From the NCBI RefSeq assembly GCF_000745265.1, contig NZ_JQNN01000001.1, positions 2,294,001-2,358,000 on the forward strand: a stretch of 64,000 bases of DNA, given 5' to 3'. The translations under genes were made by a program, and so were the position numbers. The stretch is from Massilia sp. 9096. Its GTDB lineage: Bacteria > Pseudomonadota > Gammaproteobacteria > Burkholderiales > Burkholderiaceae_D. The notes below the pieces were generated by a model. The model was not told where the DNA came from. It was given only the letters and a program-made list of their open reading frames with translations, and did not search any database. Shown in pieces: positions 1 through 8,584 of this stretch (within the stretch, counting starts at the first letter, position 1; the number at the start of each line of letters is the position of its first letter).

Positions 1-2
1 AG

Positions 3-536
3 CGCGAAAGCCGCGCACGCGAGGAGCGGCCGGAATTACTTCTGCGCGAACTGGCGCTGGCGCCCGGCATGACAGTGGCCGACATCGGCGCCGGGACCGG
101 CTACTACACCTGGCAGCTGGCGAAACAGGTCGGACCTGACGGACGTGTGTATGCAGTTGACGTCCAACCGGAAATGATCAGCATGCTCGACAGCCAAATG
201 GCAAAGCGCGGCGTGCGCAACGTGGTCTCGGTACTGGGCAGCGAAACCACCGTCAAACTGCCGCCAAACAGCGTCGACTTGGCAATCATGGTCGATGTCT
301 ATCACGAGCTCGCCTATCCCTCGGAGGTCCTCGACAGCATTGTCAACGCCTTGAAGCCGGGTGGGCGCGTGGTCTTCGTCGAATATCGGGCCGAAGATCC
401 GGCAGTCGCGATCAAGCCGCTGCATAAGATGAGCGTGGCGCAGGTACGGCGTGAAGCCACGGCGCATGGCCTGAAGTGGGAACGCAGCATCGAATCGCTG
501 CCGATCCAGCATGCGATCGTTTTCCGGAAACCCTGA
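3..536 (+). CDS. Class I SAM-dependent methyltransferase (5' end outside window)
   Basis: The frame is already open at the first bases of the window, so the protein is N-terminally incomplete here; the ATG at 69 lies inside the glycine-rich region and is unlikely to be the start. Motif I is visible as VADIGAGTGYYT, followed by an acidic residue after the second strand (VYAVDVQPEM) and the post-motif LKPGGRVVFVEY, the usual Rossmann-fold methyltransferase order. The substrate cannot be told. The gene ends about 100 bp before the first 204-bp tRNA-Cys-associated repeat, so it may itself belong to another accreted segment further left. Confidence 0.8.
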   Translation, partial: RESRAREERPELLLRELALAPGMTVADIGAGTGYYTWQLAKQVGPDGRVYAVDVQPEMISMLDSQMAKRGVRNVVSVLGSETTVKLPPNSVDLAIMVDVYHELAYPSEVLDSIVNALKPGGRVVFVEYRAEDPAVAIKPLHKMSVAQVRREATAHGLKWERSIESLPIQHAIVFRKP

Positions 537-636
537 GCGCAGATTTCGTGCGGTTGCTAACAATGAGTAACGGCCCGGGAGCTGAAGCGGCACATGCGCG
601 GGAGCTCACCATTCGAAACGTGAGAAATCACAATGG

Positions 637-903
637 CCCATGGCCAAGCGGGAGCAGTCCAATCGGTTCGCTAGACCGTAGCAGGCTGACAGGCTAACCA
701 ACGGCTTATCGATTCAGCGCATGGGCGACGCGAACGACGACAGATAGGTACCTGAGCAGGATCAGAACTTGGGTGTATGCGAGGAGATAGGATGGAGGCG
801 AGGACGGGAGTCGAACCCGTCTAGACGGCTTTGCAGGCCGTTTCGTCCTCTATGAATCAATGAGTTAGCCCAGCACCACACTTTAGCACCACATCGGTTC
901 GCT
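637..903. repeat. tRNA-Cys attachment-like junction, copy 1 (left arm 637-792, core 785-840, right arm 841-903)
   Basis: The stretch 793-840 is identical to the 3' 48 nt of the intact tRNA-Cys at 41059 (acceptor 3' strand, T arm, variable loop, anticodon stem 3' side), after which the tRNA sequence is lost. The 156 bp to the left match those of copies 3 and 4 without gaps. The 63 bp to the right match the right flanks of copies 2 and 3, including a shared GCACCACAT motif. This is the pattern left by site-specific integration into the 3' end of a tRNA gene. Confidence 0.85.
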
Positions 904-1123
904 TGGATGAAGCAAACCAGTGGACTAAGTCCCTTCCCTAACGCTGTTGCCTGCAGAGCAACGAGCGAATTTTTTAGGCGTTCTCAGCCGGGTCTTTCAT
1001 TAACCAGCGGCTTTTCGAGTGACCATGGATATAAGATATTCGAAACAATGTAACTACGGTAAAGTGCCGCTAACGTCGGTCTGCTCTAGGCAACGGCATG
1101 ATCAAGGCTGCAGATCACCGCGC

Positions 1124-1471
1124 TCAAAGCGGTCGTGCAATATCCGGCGCCGGCCAGTTCAACAAGGATGCAACACGCCGCACCACCCTTCTCAGTAAGG
1201 GCGGGTCGCCCCAGCCCAGGGACTCGACCACGCGATACGATTTCAACAGGATGTCCACTGGCCGCACGGACCGGTCTGCCTCAACCAAGAGCCGGGCGCA
1301 CTCGCCGGCAAGGTGCAAGGCCAATTCTTCGCATACATTCCAGTCCAGGCAGCGGTTCAGGAAAGTCGCGTCTGTTTGGTGAGGAAAGTCGACGGGAACG
1401 GCGGTATAGTCCGTACCCGTTTCGCGTTGTGTACCCGTGCCACTTCTCGTCAATAAGCCAATAGTGGACAT
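1124..1471 (-). CDS. Hypothetical 115-aa protein behind a LexA-like box
   Basis: This open frame begins at ATG 1471, four bases below a CTGT-N8-ACAG palindrome, and encodes a mostly helical, arginine- and leucine-rich C-terminal half with two cysteines near residues 41 and 46. I recognise no family. It lies downstream of the fumarylacetoacetase gene on the same strand but is separated by about 150 bp and probably has its own promoter. A shorter plus-strand frame overlaps it, so coding status is uncertain; the palindrome next to the start is the main argument in favour. Confidence 0.4.
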   Translation of the reverse strand: MSTIGLLTRSGTGTQRETGTDYTAVPVDFPHQTDATFLNRCLDWNVCEELALHLAGECARLLVEADRSVRPVDILLKSYRVVESLGWGDPPLLRRVVRRVASLLNWPAPDIARPL

Positions 1472-1475
1472 GATA

Positions 1476-1491
1476 CTGTATAAACGTACAG
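1476..1491. promoter_or_regulatory. LexA/SOS-box-like palindrome
   Basis: The 16-mer CTGTATAAACGTACAG has perfect CTGTA/TACAG ends and fits the CTGT-N8-ACAG form of LexA sites in gamma- and betaproteobacteria. It ends four bases upstream of the ATG of the 115-aa frame at 1124-1471 (minus strand), where a bound repressor would block transcription or initiation. Binding is inferred only from the motif. Confidence 0.45.
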
Positions 1492-1617
1492 CCATAAGAT
1501 ACGTCAGCGATACTGAGAATCCCGGGCGCGCTGCGCCAAGCCGAACAGTGGCGGCCGGACCCATGCCTGCCCAGAAAGCCGCCGTCGACAAGGGCAATGT
1601 GAAGCCCTGCGGGCCGT

Positions 1618-2943
1618 TCAATCGCCTGTCACCTGCCCGCTGCAGAATCCGAAGCCGATCCCGACAAATCCATCGCGTTCGCAGCGCGCGGTGAAGGTGA
1701 TCTCGTCCCCGTCCTCGAGCCAGCTGCGCCGCTCGCCGTTGGCGAGTTCGACCGGCTCGGCACCGCCACGTGTCAACTCGAGCAAACTGCTCAATTCTGC
1801 GCGCTCCGGTCCCGAGATCGTGCCGCTTCCGATCAGGTCGCCCGGCATCAGGTTGCATCCTCCGCTGGTATGGTGCGCCACCATCTGCGCCGGCGTCCAG
1901 TACAGGTGACGCGCGTTCGAGCGGATGATGCGCTGCGCCTCGGCGCCGGCCTCGCGCATGCGCGCCGTGCGCAGCCATACCGCCAGCTGGATGTCGATGC
2001 TGCCTGCGCGCTGGTCGGAGGCGTCGTGCAGGTAGGCCAGTGGCGCCGGGTCCCCGGTGGGCCGCTCCATGGCGGCGCAGCGAAACGGCGCCAGCGCTTC
2101 CGGCGTCACGATCCAGGGCGAAATCGTGGTGCTGAAATTCTTGCCGAGGAAGGGGCCGAGCGGCACCATTTCCCAGAACTGGAAATCGCGCGCCGACCAA
2201 TCGTTGAGCAGGCAGTAGCCCGCGATTTGTTCGTGCGCCGCCTCGATCGGCACCGGCTCTCCCAGCGCGTTGCCGGGCCCGACGATCATGCCCAGTTCAA
2301 GTTCGAGGTCAAGGCGCTCGCACGGACCGAACACCGGCGCCGCACCGTCGCTGGCCGGACGGCGCTGTCCGCGCGGACGGCGCACCGCACCTCCGCTGAT
2401 TCGCACCGACGATGCGCGGCCATGGTAGGCGATCGGCACCCACTTGTAGTTCGGCGGCAGCGGATTATCGGGCATCATGAGGGCGCCTGCGGCGCGCGCA
2501 TGATGGATACCCGCATAGAAGTCGGTGTAATTGCGCACCTCGACCGGCAGTAGCAATTCGCATTGCGCGGCCGGGTACAGCAACTTGGCCGCGCTGGCGC
2601 TGGCGCGCCGGCCGAGGCTGCTGTCCGCGTCCAGCAAGTCGCTGGCCTGACGCCGCAGCGCACGGCGCGGACCGGCGCCGAGCGCCAACAGAATGTTCAG
2701 GCGCCCGCCGGCGGCCGCCGTCACGGCCAGCGCGGCCTCCCCGTCGAACAGGCCGGCGGCGTCGGCTGCCGCCAAGTCAAGGATCATGTCGCCGATCGCG
2801 ATGCCCGCGCGCGGCGCCGCATCTGCGCCGGTCCGGAACACACCCAGCGGCAGGTTCTGGATCGGGAAGTCGGCGCCGGGCCGGTTGGCCGAAACGACCC
2901 AGCTGCGCTTGCGCGGGGAATGGGTGTCGTCAATCTCGTTCAT
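1618..2943 (-). CDS. fahA: Fumarylacetoacetase (FAH family)
   Basis: Encodes 441 aa, the usual length of fumarylacetoacetase (EC 3.7.1.2), which hydrolyses the C-C bond of fumarylacetoacetate or a related ring-cleavage product. The N-terminal small domain is followed by NYTDFYAGIHHA (active-site/metal region), YHGRASSVRISG, the ELELGMIVG metal-binding stretch, NDWSARDFQFWE and LGPFLGKNF, all typical of the family. The start at 2943 is chosen because a long open extension upstream overlaps the dioxygenase gene. It is the last gene of a four-gene minus-strand operon, 10 bp after the extradiol dioxygenase. No homogentisate dioxygenase is nearby, so the natural substrate may be a different acyl-diketo acid. 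Confidence 0.85.
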   Translation of the reverse strand: MNEIDDTHSPRKRSWVVSANRPGADFPIQNLPLGVFRTGADAAPRAGIAIGDMILDLAAADAAGLFDGEAALAVTAAAGGRLNILLALGAGPRRALRRQASDLLDADSSLGRRASASAAKLLYPAAQCELLLPVEVRNYTDFYAGIHHARAAGALMMPDNPLPPNYKWVPIAYHGRASSVRISGGAVRRPRGQRRPASDGAAPVFGPCERLDLELELGMIVGPGNALGEPVPIEAAHEQIAGYCLLNDWSARDFQFWEMVPLGPFLGKNFSTTISPWIVTPEALAPFRCAAMERPTGDPAPLAYLHDASDQRAGSIDIQLAVWLRTARMREAGAEAQRIIRSNARHLYWTPAQMVAHHTSGGCNLMPGDLIGSGTISGPERAELSSLLELTRGGAEPVELANGERRSWLEDGDEITFTARCERDGFVGIGFGFCSGQVTGD

Positions 2944-2953
2944 GCATTCTCCT

Positions 2954-3883
2954 TCATTCGGCAAAGTCGGCCGGCAATGGCGGTCCCCACTGGTAGAGCG
3001 TGTCCAGGCTCTGCGCATAATGCTGGGTCGGCTGGTCGGCATCGAACACGTCGCCATCGGCGTAGTGCTCGACGTTATTGCCATACGGGTCGCGCCAGTA
3101 GTCGAATATCTGGCCACCCAGCAGGTGGCGCCCGACACCCCACAGCCGCTGGTAGCCGCGCATCTCCATCCACTTGCCGCCGGCACCCACCTCGTCCAGG
3201 CCCTGTACCTCGAACGAGATGTGATGCGGCTTGGTGTCACCGCCGCCAGCCAGTGCGATCACGTGGTGATCCGCATGTTGCGGGCCCAGATCGCAACGCA
3301 AAAAGGCCGTCACCGGCAATCCCGGGTCGCCTTCGTGGATCGAGTCGGACACGCGCAGCCCGAAGCGCTCGCGATACCAGGCGGCGGTCGCGGCGACGTC
3401 GCGCACCTTGAGGGCGACATGGCCGAGGCGCAGCACGACCGGGGGGCGCGGCGGCACCAGGCGCATGGCGTTCAGGCGGGTTTTATGGGTACCGTGGTTG
3501 AACACCGCCGGTTCTTCCGGCTGCGGACCCGGCGCTGCGGCGCGCGACGCCAGCAGGTCGAATTCGTAGCCTTCCGGCGCACGTACGGTGACCGCGCCGT
3601 CGCCGGCGAAGCGCGGCGCGTCGCCGCGGCGCACCGCTTCCGGCCAGGCCGCGGCCTCGGCAAGGACGTCGGGGTCGAACACGACGCCGATCGACAGCAG
3701 GCGCGAATCCGGCCCTTGCTGCGCGATGTATGCGCTCGGATAACCGAAGGCGCAGCGCATGTGCAGCAGCCCGTCGTCCTGCTCGACCTCGACCAGGCCG
3801 AAATCGGTCAGGAAGCGGCGCATCACGTCGAGATCGGGATGCTGGTAGCGCACATAGGCGATATCGAGCATCGGCCCGCTCAT
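2954..3883 (-). CDS. Extradiol ring-cleavage dioxygenase, VOC (type I) family
   Basis: A 309-aa protein with the two-module vicinal-oxygen-chelate layout of type I extradiol dioxygenases. The likely Fe(II) ligands are His155 (LGHVALKV), His220 or His221 (KPHHISFEV) and Glu272 (NVEHYADGD), the H-H-E triad in the C-terminal module. It should cleave a catechol-type ring next to the hydroxyls, using O2. The start at 3883 overlaps the stop of the upstream FAA hydrolase gene (ATGA), indicating translational coupling. Substrate specificity cannot be read from sequence; the neighbouring monooxygenase would supply the dihydroxylated ring. Confidence 0.85.
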   Translation of the reverse strand: MSGPMLDIAYVRYQHPDLDVMRRFLTDFGLVEVEQDDGLLHMRCAFGYPSAYIAQQGPDSRLLSIGVVFDPDVLAEAAAWPEAVRRGDAPRFAGDGAVTVRAPEGYEFDLLASRAAAPGPQPEEPAVFNHGTHKTRLNAMRLVPPRPPVVLRLGHVALKVRDVAATAAWYRERFGLRVSDSIHEGDPGLPVTAFLRCDLGPQHADHHVIALAGGGDTKPHHISFEVQGLDEVGAGGKWMEMRGYQRLWGVGRHLLGGQIFDYWRDPYGNNVEHYADGDVFDADQPTQHYAQSLDTLYQWGPPLPADFAE

Positions 3884-4749
3884 GGCGCTTCCCGCACGAC
3901 CGCGTTGCGCACCAGGCCGACGCCCTCGACCTCGACTTCGACGGTATCGCCTTCCTTCATGAACAGCTGCGGGTTGCGCGCCGCCCCTACCCCGGCCGGC
4001 GTGCCGGTGACGATCACGTCGCCGGCTTTCAGCAGGAAGGCCTCGCTCAGGTAGGCGATGATGCGCGCGACGTCGAAGATCAACTGGCGCGTGTTCGACG
4101 ATTGCACCACCTCGCCGTTCAGGCGGGTGGTGATCGCCAGGCCCGCGCCCAGCGGCGGCAGTTCGTCGGCCGTGACCAGCGCCGGTCCCATGGCGCCGCT
4201 GCGATTGAAGTTCTTGCCCATGGTCCACTGCGGACCGCGCTTGAGCTGGTAGTCCCGGATCGAACCCTCGTTGGCCACGCTGTAGCCGGCCACGCAGCCG
4301 GCGGCGTCGGCTACATCGATGTAGCGCCCACCGCGTCCCAGCACGGCCACCATCTCGCCCTCGTAATCGAAGGCCGACGAGCGCGCCGGCAACACCAGGG
4401 GCTGGCCGTTGCCGACGAAGCTGTCGTAGGTGCGCAGGAACACGACCGGGAACTCGGGCTTGGCCATCGCGCTTTCCTCGGCGTGGTCGGCGTAGTTCAG
4501 GCCCACGCAAAAGATGCGCGCATTCGGCGAGATCGGCGGCAACAGGCTCTGCCCGTCCAGGTCGAGCGCCGCCGCTGCGGCGCCCTGCACCTTGTCGGCG
4601 ATCGCGGCGCGTTCGGCCGCACCGAAGCCGGCCACGTCGTCGGCGCCGCAGGCGAAGCCGAGATGCAGGTCGGCCAGGTCGAACCAGTCCTTGCCGCCCT
4701 GGACGGCGACGCCGATGGCGCCTGCCTTGTCGAAGTATGAAAATCGCAT
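3880..4749 (-). CDS. FAA-hydrolase-family protein (acylpyruvase / hydratase-isomerase type)
   Basis: A 289-aa FAH-superfamily protein of the short type. It shows FCVGLNYADHAEE near residue 80, the acidic metal site in FDYEGEMVAVLG, GYSVANEGSIRDYQ, KNFNRSGAMGP and the C-terminal VIVTGTPAGVGAA. Members hydrolyse acylpyruvates or isomerise/decarboxylate products of extradiol cleavage in meta pathways. It lies 24 bp after the monooxygenase gene and overlaps the dioxygenase start by 4 bp. Having both this and a long-type fumarylacetoacetase in one operon is noteworthy, and the exact reaction is uncertain. Confidence 0.85.
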   Translation of the reverse strand: MRFSYFDKAGAIGVAVQGGKDWFDLADLHLGFACGADDVAGFGAAERAAIADKVQGAAAAALDLDGQSLLPPISPNARIFCVGLNYADHAEESAMAKPEFPVVFLRTYDSFVGNGQPLVLPARSSAFDYEGEMVAVLGRGGRYIDVADAAGCVAGYSVANEGSIRDYQLKRGPQWTMGKNFNRSGAMGPALVTADELPPLGAGLAITTRLNGEVVQSSNTRQLIFDVARIIAYLSEAFLLKAGDVIVTGTPAGVGAARNPQLFMKEGDTVEVEVEGVGLVRNAVVREAP

Positions 4750-4773
4750 GCTGTGTCTCCTTGATGTTGGGTG

Positions 4774-6411
4774 TCAGGCGGCGCGCGCCAGGGGGTATTC
4801 GCGGGAAGCGCCGCGCAGGGTGTCGAGCAACGCACGCGGATCGCCGGGCAAGGCATCGCCGCGCCATGCGACGTGCTGGTCCGGCCGGATCAGGATCAGA
4901 TTGGCGCCGTACAGTTCGCGCAAGCCGGCGTCCGGCAGCGCCAGCACGGTGAGCGGCATGTCGACGGCGCGCGCGGCCTCCGCCAGCGCATCGGCCTGGC
5001 CTGGCGCGCCGGCGGTGACCAGCAGCGTGTAGCCGGCGCCGAAGTGGTCGAACAGGGCGTCGTCCTCGCCCAGCCAGGCGTGCGGCGCACGGCAGCCGGG
5101 GTGGGCCGACGGCACGTAGTCGCTGTAATGCTCGGGCGGGGGTGCGCTGCCGTCGGGGACGACGATCGGCGAACCCGCGTAGCGGTAGCCGAGCACCACG
5201 CCGAGCGTGCGAAACTCGCGCTGCTTGGTATCGGCGATGCGTGGCCCGGCCTCGCGGCGCAGCGCGTCGCCTTCGGCGCCGGGCTGCTCGAGGCCGCTGC
5301 TGGCCATGCGTTCGGAAGCAGTCGCGTAATTGATCACCGCCTCCTGGATGAAGCGGTCATGGACCGGACGGCGCTCGGTCTCATAGCTGTCGAGCAGGGC
5401 CGGTCCGCCCCAGCCTTGCAGCGCGGCCGCCATTTTCCAGCCCAGGTCGACCGCGTCGCCGATCCCCAGGTTCATCCCATAGCCACCATACGGCGGATGC
5501 AGGTGGCAGGCGTCGCCGGCGAGGAACACGCGGCCGGCGCGGTAACGCTCGGCGACCAGTTCATGCGCGGTCCAGTCGCCGCCGGTCAGCACCTCGGGTT
5601 CGAGCGGCAAGCCCGTCGCTTTCCTCAGCATCTCGACCGGATCGTCGTCGTCGCGTTTGGGGGTGAAGCTGAAATACCAGCGGTCGTCGCGGTCCAGCGG
5701 CCCCAGCACGGCCGGCACCTCGGCATTGAGCAGCCAGTACATCACCGCCGGGCCAAAGTCGTGCATGTCGGCCAGGCCCGGCATGCGGAAGATCAGCATG
5801 CGGTGGCGCGCCAGCGCGCCGCGCCCGTGCATGTCGATACCCAGCGCGCCGCGCACCGCACTGTGGGCGCCGTCCGCGCCGACGACGTAGCGCGCGCGGA
5901 TCGTGTGCTGGCCGTTGCCGTCGCTGACCACCGCGTCGACGCCATCCTCGTCCTGCGCCAGGCTCTCGAAGCGGGTGTTGAAGCGCAGGTCGACCTGCGC
6001 CAGGGTCGCGACATGCGCGCGCAGCGTCTCTTCCAGCAGATATTGCGGCACCCACTGCGCATGTTCGGCGTACAGCGGATGCGCTCCGGGCTTGCAAAAG
6101 AAGGCGTTCTCGATGCGCGCCAACGGATAGCCGTTCATGCGCGTCGCGAACTGGATCGTCGACGGATAGTCGACGCCGAGCGGTGCGCGCTCGCGCAGGG
6201 CGCCGGCGATGCCCCAGCGGCGCAGGTGCTCGCAGGTGCGCACATTGGTGGTCTTGGCGCGCGGCGCATGGCCGACGCGGTCGTTCTTTTCGATGACGAT
6301 GCAGCGCACGCCGCGCTGCCCCAGTTCGATCGCAGCGGCCAGCCCGACCGGCCCGGCGCCGACGATCAATACGTCGCACTCGCGCGCTTGCGAGGTCTGT
6401 ACGGTCTCCAT
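4774..6411 (-). CDS. FAD-dependent aromatic monooxygenase (MhpA/PheA/TfdB-like)
   Basis: A 545-aa class A flavoprotein hydroxylase. It has the N-terminal dinucleotide fold VGAGPVGLAAAIELGQRG (from residue 17), the mid-protein GADGAHSAVR segment and the FAD ribityl-binding GDACHLHPPYGGYGMNLGIGDA motif. The C-terminal 130 residues look like the thioredoxin-like extension of phenol-hydroxylase-type enzymes. It should ortho-hydroxylate a phenolic acid with NAD(P)H and O2 to feed the extradiol dioxygenase. It is the first gene of the operon, preceded by an AGGAGC ribosome-binding site and transcribed away from the LysR gene, which probably controls it. Confidence 0.9.
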   Translation of the reverse strand: METVQTSQARECDVLIVGAGPVGLAAAIELGQRGVRCIVIEKNDRVGHAPRAKTTNVRTCEHLRRWGIAGALRERAPLGVDYPSTIQFATRMNGYPLARIENAFFCKPGAHPLYAEHAQWVPQYLLEETLRAHVATLAQVDLRFNTRFESLAQDEDGVDAVVSDGNGQHTIRARYVVGADGAHSAVRGALGIDMHGRGALARHRMLIFRMPGLADMHDFGPAVMYWLLNAEVPAVLGPLDRDDRWYFSFTPKRDDDDPVEMLRKATGLPLEPEVLTGGDWTAHELVAERYRAGRVFLAGDACHLHPPYGGYGMNLGIGDAVDLGWKMAAALQGWGGPALLDSYETERRPVHDRFIQEAVINYATASERMASSGLEQPGAEGDALRREAGPRIADTKQREFRTLGVVLGYRYAGSPIVVPDGSAPPPEHYSDYVPSAHPGCRAPHAWLGEDDALFDHFGAGYTLLVTAGAPGQADALAEAARAVDMPLTVLALPDAGLRELYGANLILIRPDQHVAWRGDALPGDPRALLDTLRGASREYPLARAA

Positions 6412-6428
6412 GGTGCTCCTTTTTTTTG

Positions 6429-6457
6429 TTGACGCAAAAAAGCATAGCTCGCATACT
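6429..6457 (+). promoter_or_regulatory. Candidate promoter/operator between the monooxygenase and LysR genes
   Basis: TTGACG (6429-6434) is followed after exactly 17 bp by CATACT (6452-6457), a plausible sigma-70 pair reading toward the LysR gene. A direct repeat GCATA-GCTC-GCATA (6442-6455) sits inside the spacer and -10 region, where an autoregulating LysR-type protein could bind. The whole divergent gap is only 80 bp, so it must serve both directions. Confidence 0.4.
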
Positions 6458-6491
6458 CGGCCCCGAACAGATCATGGAGGTCATACGCGGT

Positions 6492-7403
6492 ATGAGCGAA
6501 TTTCATGCAGGTTTGGGCCAGATGGATTTCCTGCTGGTGATCGACGCCCTGTTCAAGCACCGCAACGTGAGCCGCGCCGCGCAGGAACTCGGGGTCAGCC
6601 AGTCGGCCTTGAGCCATTCCTTGAACAAGCTGCGCGCGCGCTTTCACGACCCGCTGTTCGTGCGCGCCGGCGCGCAGATGGTGCCGACCCCGCTGGCCGA
6701 GAAATTCGCCGATCCGATCGCGCGCTCGCTGGCGATCATCCGCAACGACATCTTCAACGCGATCGCGTTCGATCCGGCCACGACCACCCGCACTTTCACC
6801 GTCTGCGTCAGCGAGGTCGGTGCGATCGCGATGGTACCGCGCATCCTGGCGCGCCTGCGCCAGGCGGCGCCGCACGCGCGCCTGGCCCCGCGCTCGCTGC
6901 CGCCGGAGCAGATCTCGGACGCGCTCGAATCCGGCGCGGCCGACCTGGCGGTGGGTTATTACCCAATGCTCAAGGCCAGCACCTATCAGCAGGCGCTGTG
7001 CCAGCGCACCTATGTCGGCATCGTGCGCAACGACCATCCGGAAGTCGGCGCCACCTTGACGCTCGAGCAGCTGTACCACATTCCGATGATCCGCACGACC
7101 AGCGTCCACGCCATCAATACGCTGCTCGACGCCCACATGGCCGAGCAAGGCATTAAACCGGTCATCGCGCTCGAGACCTCGTACGTGATGGCGCTTGCCT
7201 TCCTGACCGCCGACTCCGACTGGCTATCCCTGATTCCCGAGGAGCTGGTCGCCACCATGCAGGCACTGGCGCCGGTACGCCCGGTGGCGATCCCGCTGGC
7301 GCTGCCGCCGATCGCGATCAAGCATTACTGGCACCAGCGCTACAAGGACGACGAGGCCAACCGCTTCCTGCGCCAGACCGTGTATGAGGCATTGGTTGAA
7401 TAA
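6492..7403 (+). CDS. LysR-family transcriptional regulator
   Basis: A 303-aa LysR-type regulator with an N-terminal winged helix-turn-helix (HRNVSRAAQELGVSQSALSHSLNKLR) and a C-terminal periplasmic-binding-like effector domain. The ATG at 6492 has a GGAGG 11 bases upstream; in-frame ATGs at 6426 and 6474 are possible but would add a non-conserved extension. It is divergent from the four-gene ring-cleavage operon and precedes the porin and MFS genes. It most likely senses the aromatic substrate or an intermediate and activates both arms. Confidence 0.9.
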   Translation: MSEFHAGLGQMDFLLVIDALFKHRNVSRAAQELGVSQSALSHSLNKLRARFHDPLFVRAGAQMVPTPLAEKFADPIARSLAIIRNDIFNAIAFDPATTTRTFTVCVSEVGAIAMVPRILARLRQAAPHARLAPRSLPPEQISDALESGAADLAVGYYPMLKASTYQQALCQRTYVGIVRNDHPEVGATLTLEQLYHIPMIRTTSVHAINTLLDAHMAEQGIKPVIALETSYVMALAFLTADSDWLSLIPEELVATMQALAPVRPVAIPLALPPIAIKHYWHQRYKDDEANRFLRQTVYEALVE

Positions 7404-7521
7404 GCCATGCAAATTTTTCATTCCGTCTATGAACAAGCCCTGGATTGACTCATACCTTGCAGCTCCCTAGCATGATTCCAGACGTGGCCGGATGAGCCGC
7501 GCACATAACGGAGACTGCAAG

Positions 7522-8559
7522 ATGAATCGTCTGATCCTGGCCGCGGCGCTGTGCGCCCTCGGCAGCGCCCCCGCGTTCGCGCAAAATGGCGTCACCATCT
7601 ACGGCGTGCTCGACGTCGGCGTGCAATACATGACCAACGCCGACGCTGCCGGCCACTCGCAGACGGCGGTGGCCTCGGGTTCCTACCAGCCATCCCGCCT
7701 CGGCTTCAAGGGCCAGGAAGACATCGGCGACGGCTACAAGGCCTTGTTCGTGCTGGAGAACGGGTTCAACGCCGACACCGGCGCGCAATCCAGCGCCAGC
7801 ACCCTGTTCAACCGCTTTTCCTTCGTCGGCCTGCAGACCCCGGCCGGTACGTTCACGCTCGGCCGCCAGGGCAGCATCCAGTTCGACAAGACCGTCTTTT
7901 ACGAACCGCTCTACTACAGCACCTACTCGATGCTGTCGCTGAACGGCGCGCCGATCCAGACCTTCAAGGTCAACAACATGGTGAAGTACCAGTCGCCGTC
8001 CTGGCAGGGCTGGAACGTCTCGGCAGGTTATTCGACCGGCCAGGAACTGGCGGGCAACGCACATGCGGGGCGCTACGTGGGCGGATCGCTCGAGTACGTC
8101 GACGGTCCGCTCTCGGCACGCGTGCTGCAGGAAACGACCTGGGGCAACGCCGGCCCCGGCGTCGTCGACCAGAGCCAGCTCTACGACCGGCGCACCAGCG
8201 CCGCCGCGGTCTACAAGCGCGGCCGCTGGACCCTGTTCGGCGACTGGATCCACGTGGCCGGCAAGCTGCAGATCTCACCGCGCGGCGACCTGGCGATGGC
8301 CGCGGTCGCCTACGACATCAACCCGTGGCGCTTCGTGCTGGAAGCCGGACGCTACCGCTTCTCGGACAACCCGGGCCGACCGCAACTGGTGACCGGGCTG
8401 GTGCAGTATTCGCTGTCGCGCCGCACCGCCCTGTTCGCGGCCTACGGCGACCTGATCAATGGTGGCGGCAGCAACTTCGGCATCGTCTACCCAAGCACCA
8501 CCGCGCGCCCCGGCGAAAGCCAGGCCGCGGTCACGCTCGGCATCGACCACCGCTTCTGA
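7522..8559 (+). CDS. Gram-negative trimeric porin (Burkholderiales type)
   Basis: A 345-aa outer-membrane porin. It has a cleavable signal peptide (MNRLILAAALCALGSAPAFA, cut before Q21), the characteristic mature start NGVTIYGVLDVGVQY, the RLGFKGQEDIGDGYKALF strand pair and a C-terminal strand ending in phenylalanine (GIDHRF), as the BAM assembly signal requires. The start at 7522 follows a GGAGA ribosome-binding site. It lies between the LysR regulator and a transporter in the same direction, so it probably admits the aromatic substrate into the periplasm. Confidence 0.9.
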   Translation: MNRLILAAALCALGSAPAFAQNGVTIYGVLDVGVQYMTNADAAGHSQTAVASGSYQPSRLGFKGQEDIGDGYKALFVLENGFNADTGAQSSASTLFNRFSFVGLQTPAGTFTLGRQGSIQFDKTVFYEPLYYSTYSMLSLNGAPIQTFKVNNMVKYQSPSWQGWNVSAGYSTGQELAGNAHAGRYVGGSLEYVDGPLSARVLQETTWGNAGPGVVDQSQLYDRRTSAAAVYKRGRWTLFGDWIHVAGKLQISPRGDLAMAAVAYDINPWRFVLEAGRYRFSDNPGRPQLVTGLVQYSLSRRTALFAAYGDLINGGGSNFGIVYPSTTARPGESQAAVTLGIDHRF

Positions 8560-8584
8560 CCGCCAACGACCGTACGGAGACATC

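Noticed and set aside
1098..1382. Plus-strand frame overlapping the 115-aa minus-strand frame
   Set aside because: Its composition is rich in Ser/Arg as in a reverse-strand shadow; the opposite frame has a promoter-proximal palindrome and more protein-like sequence.
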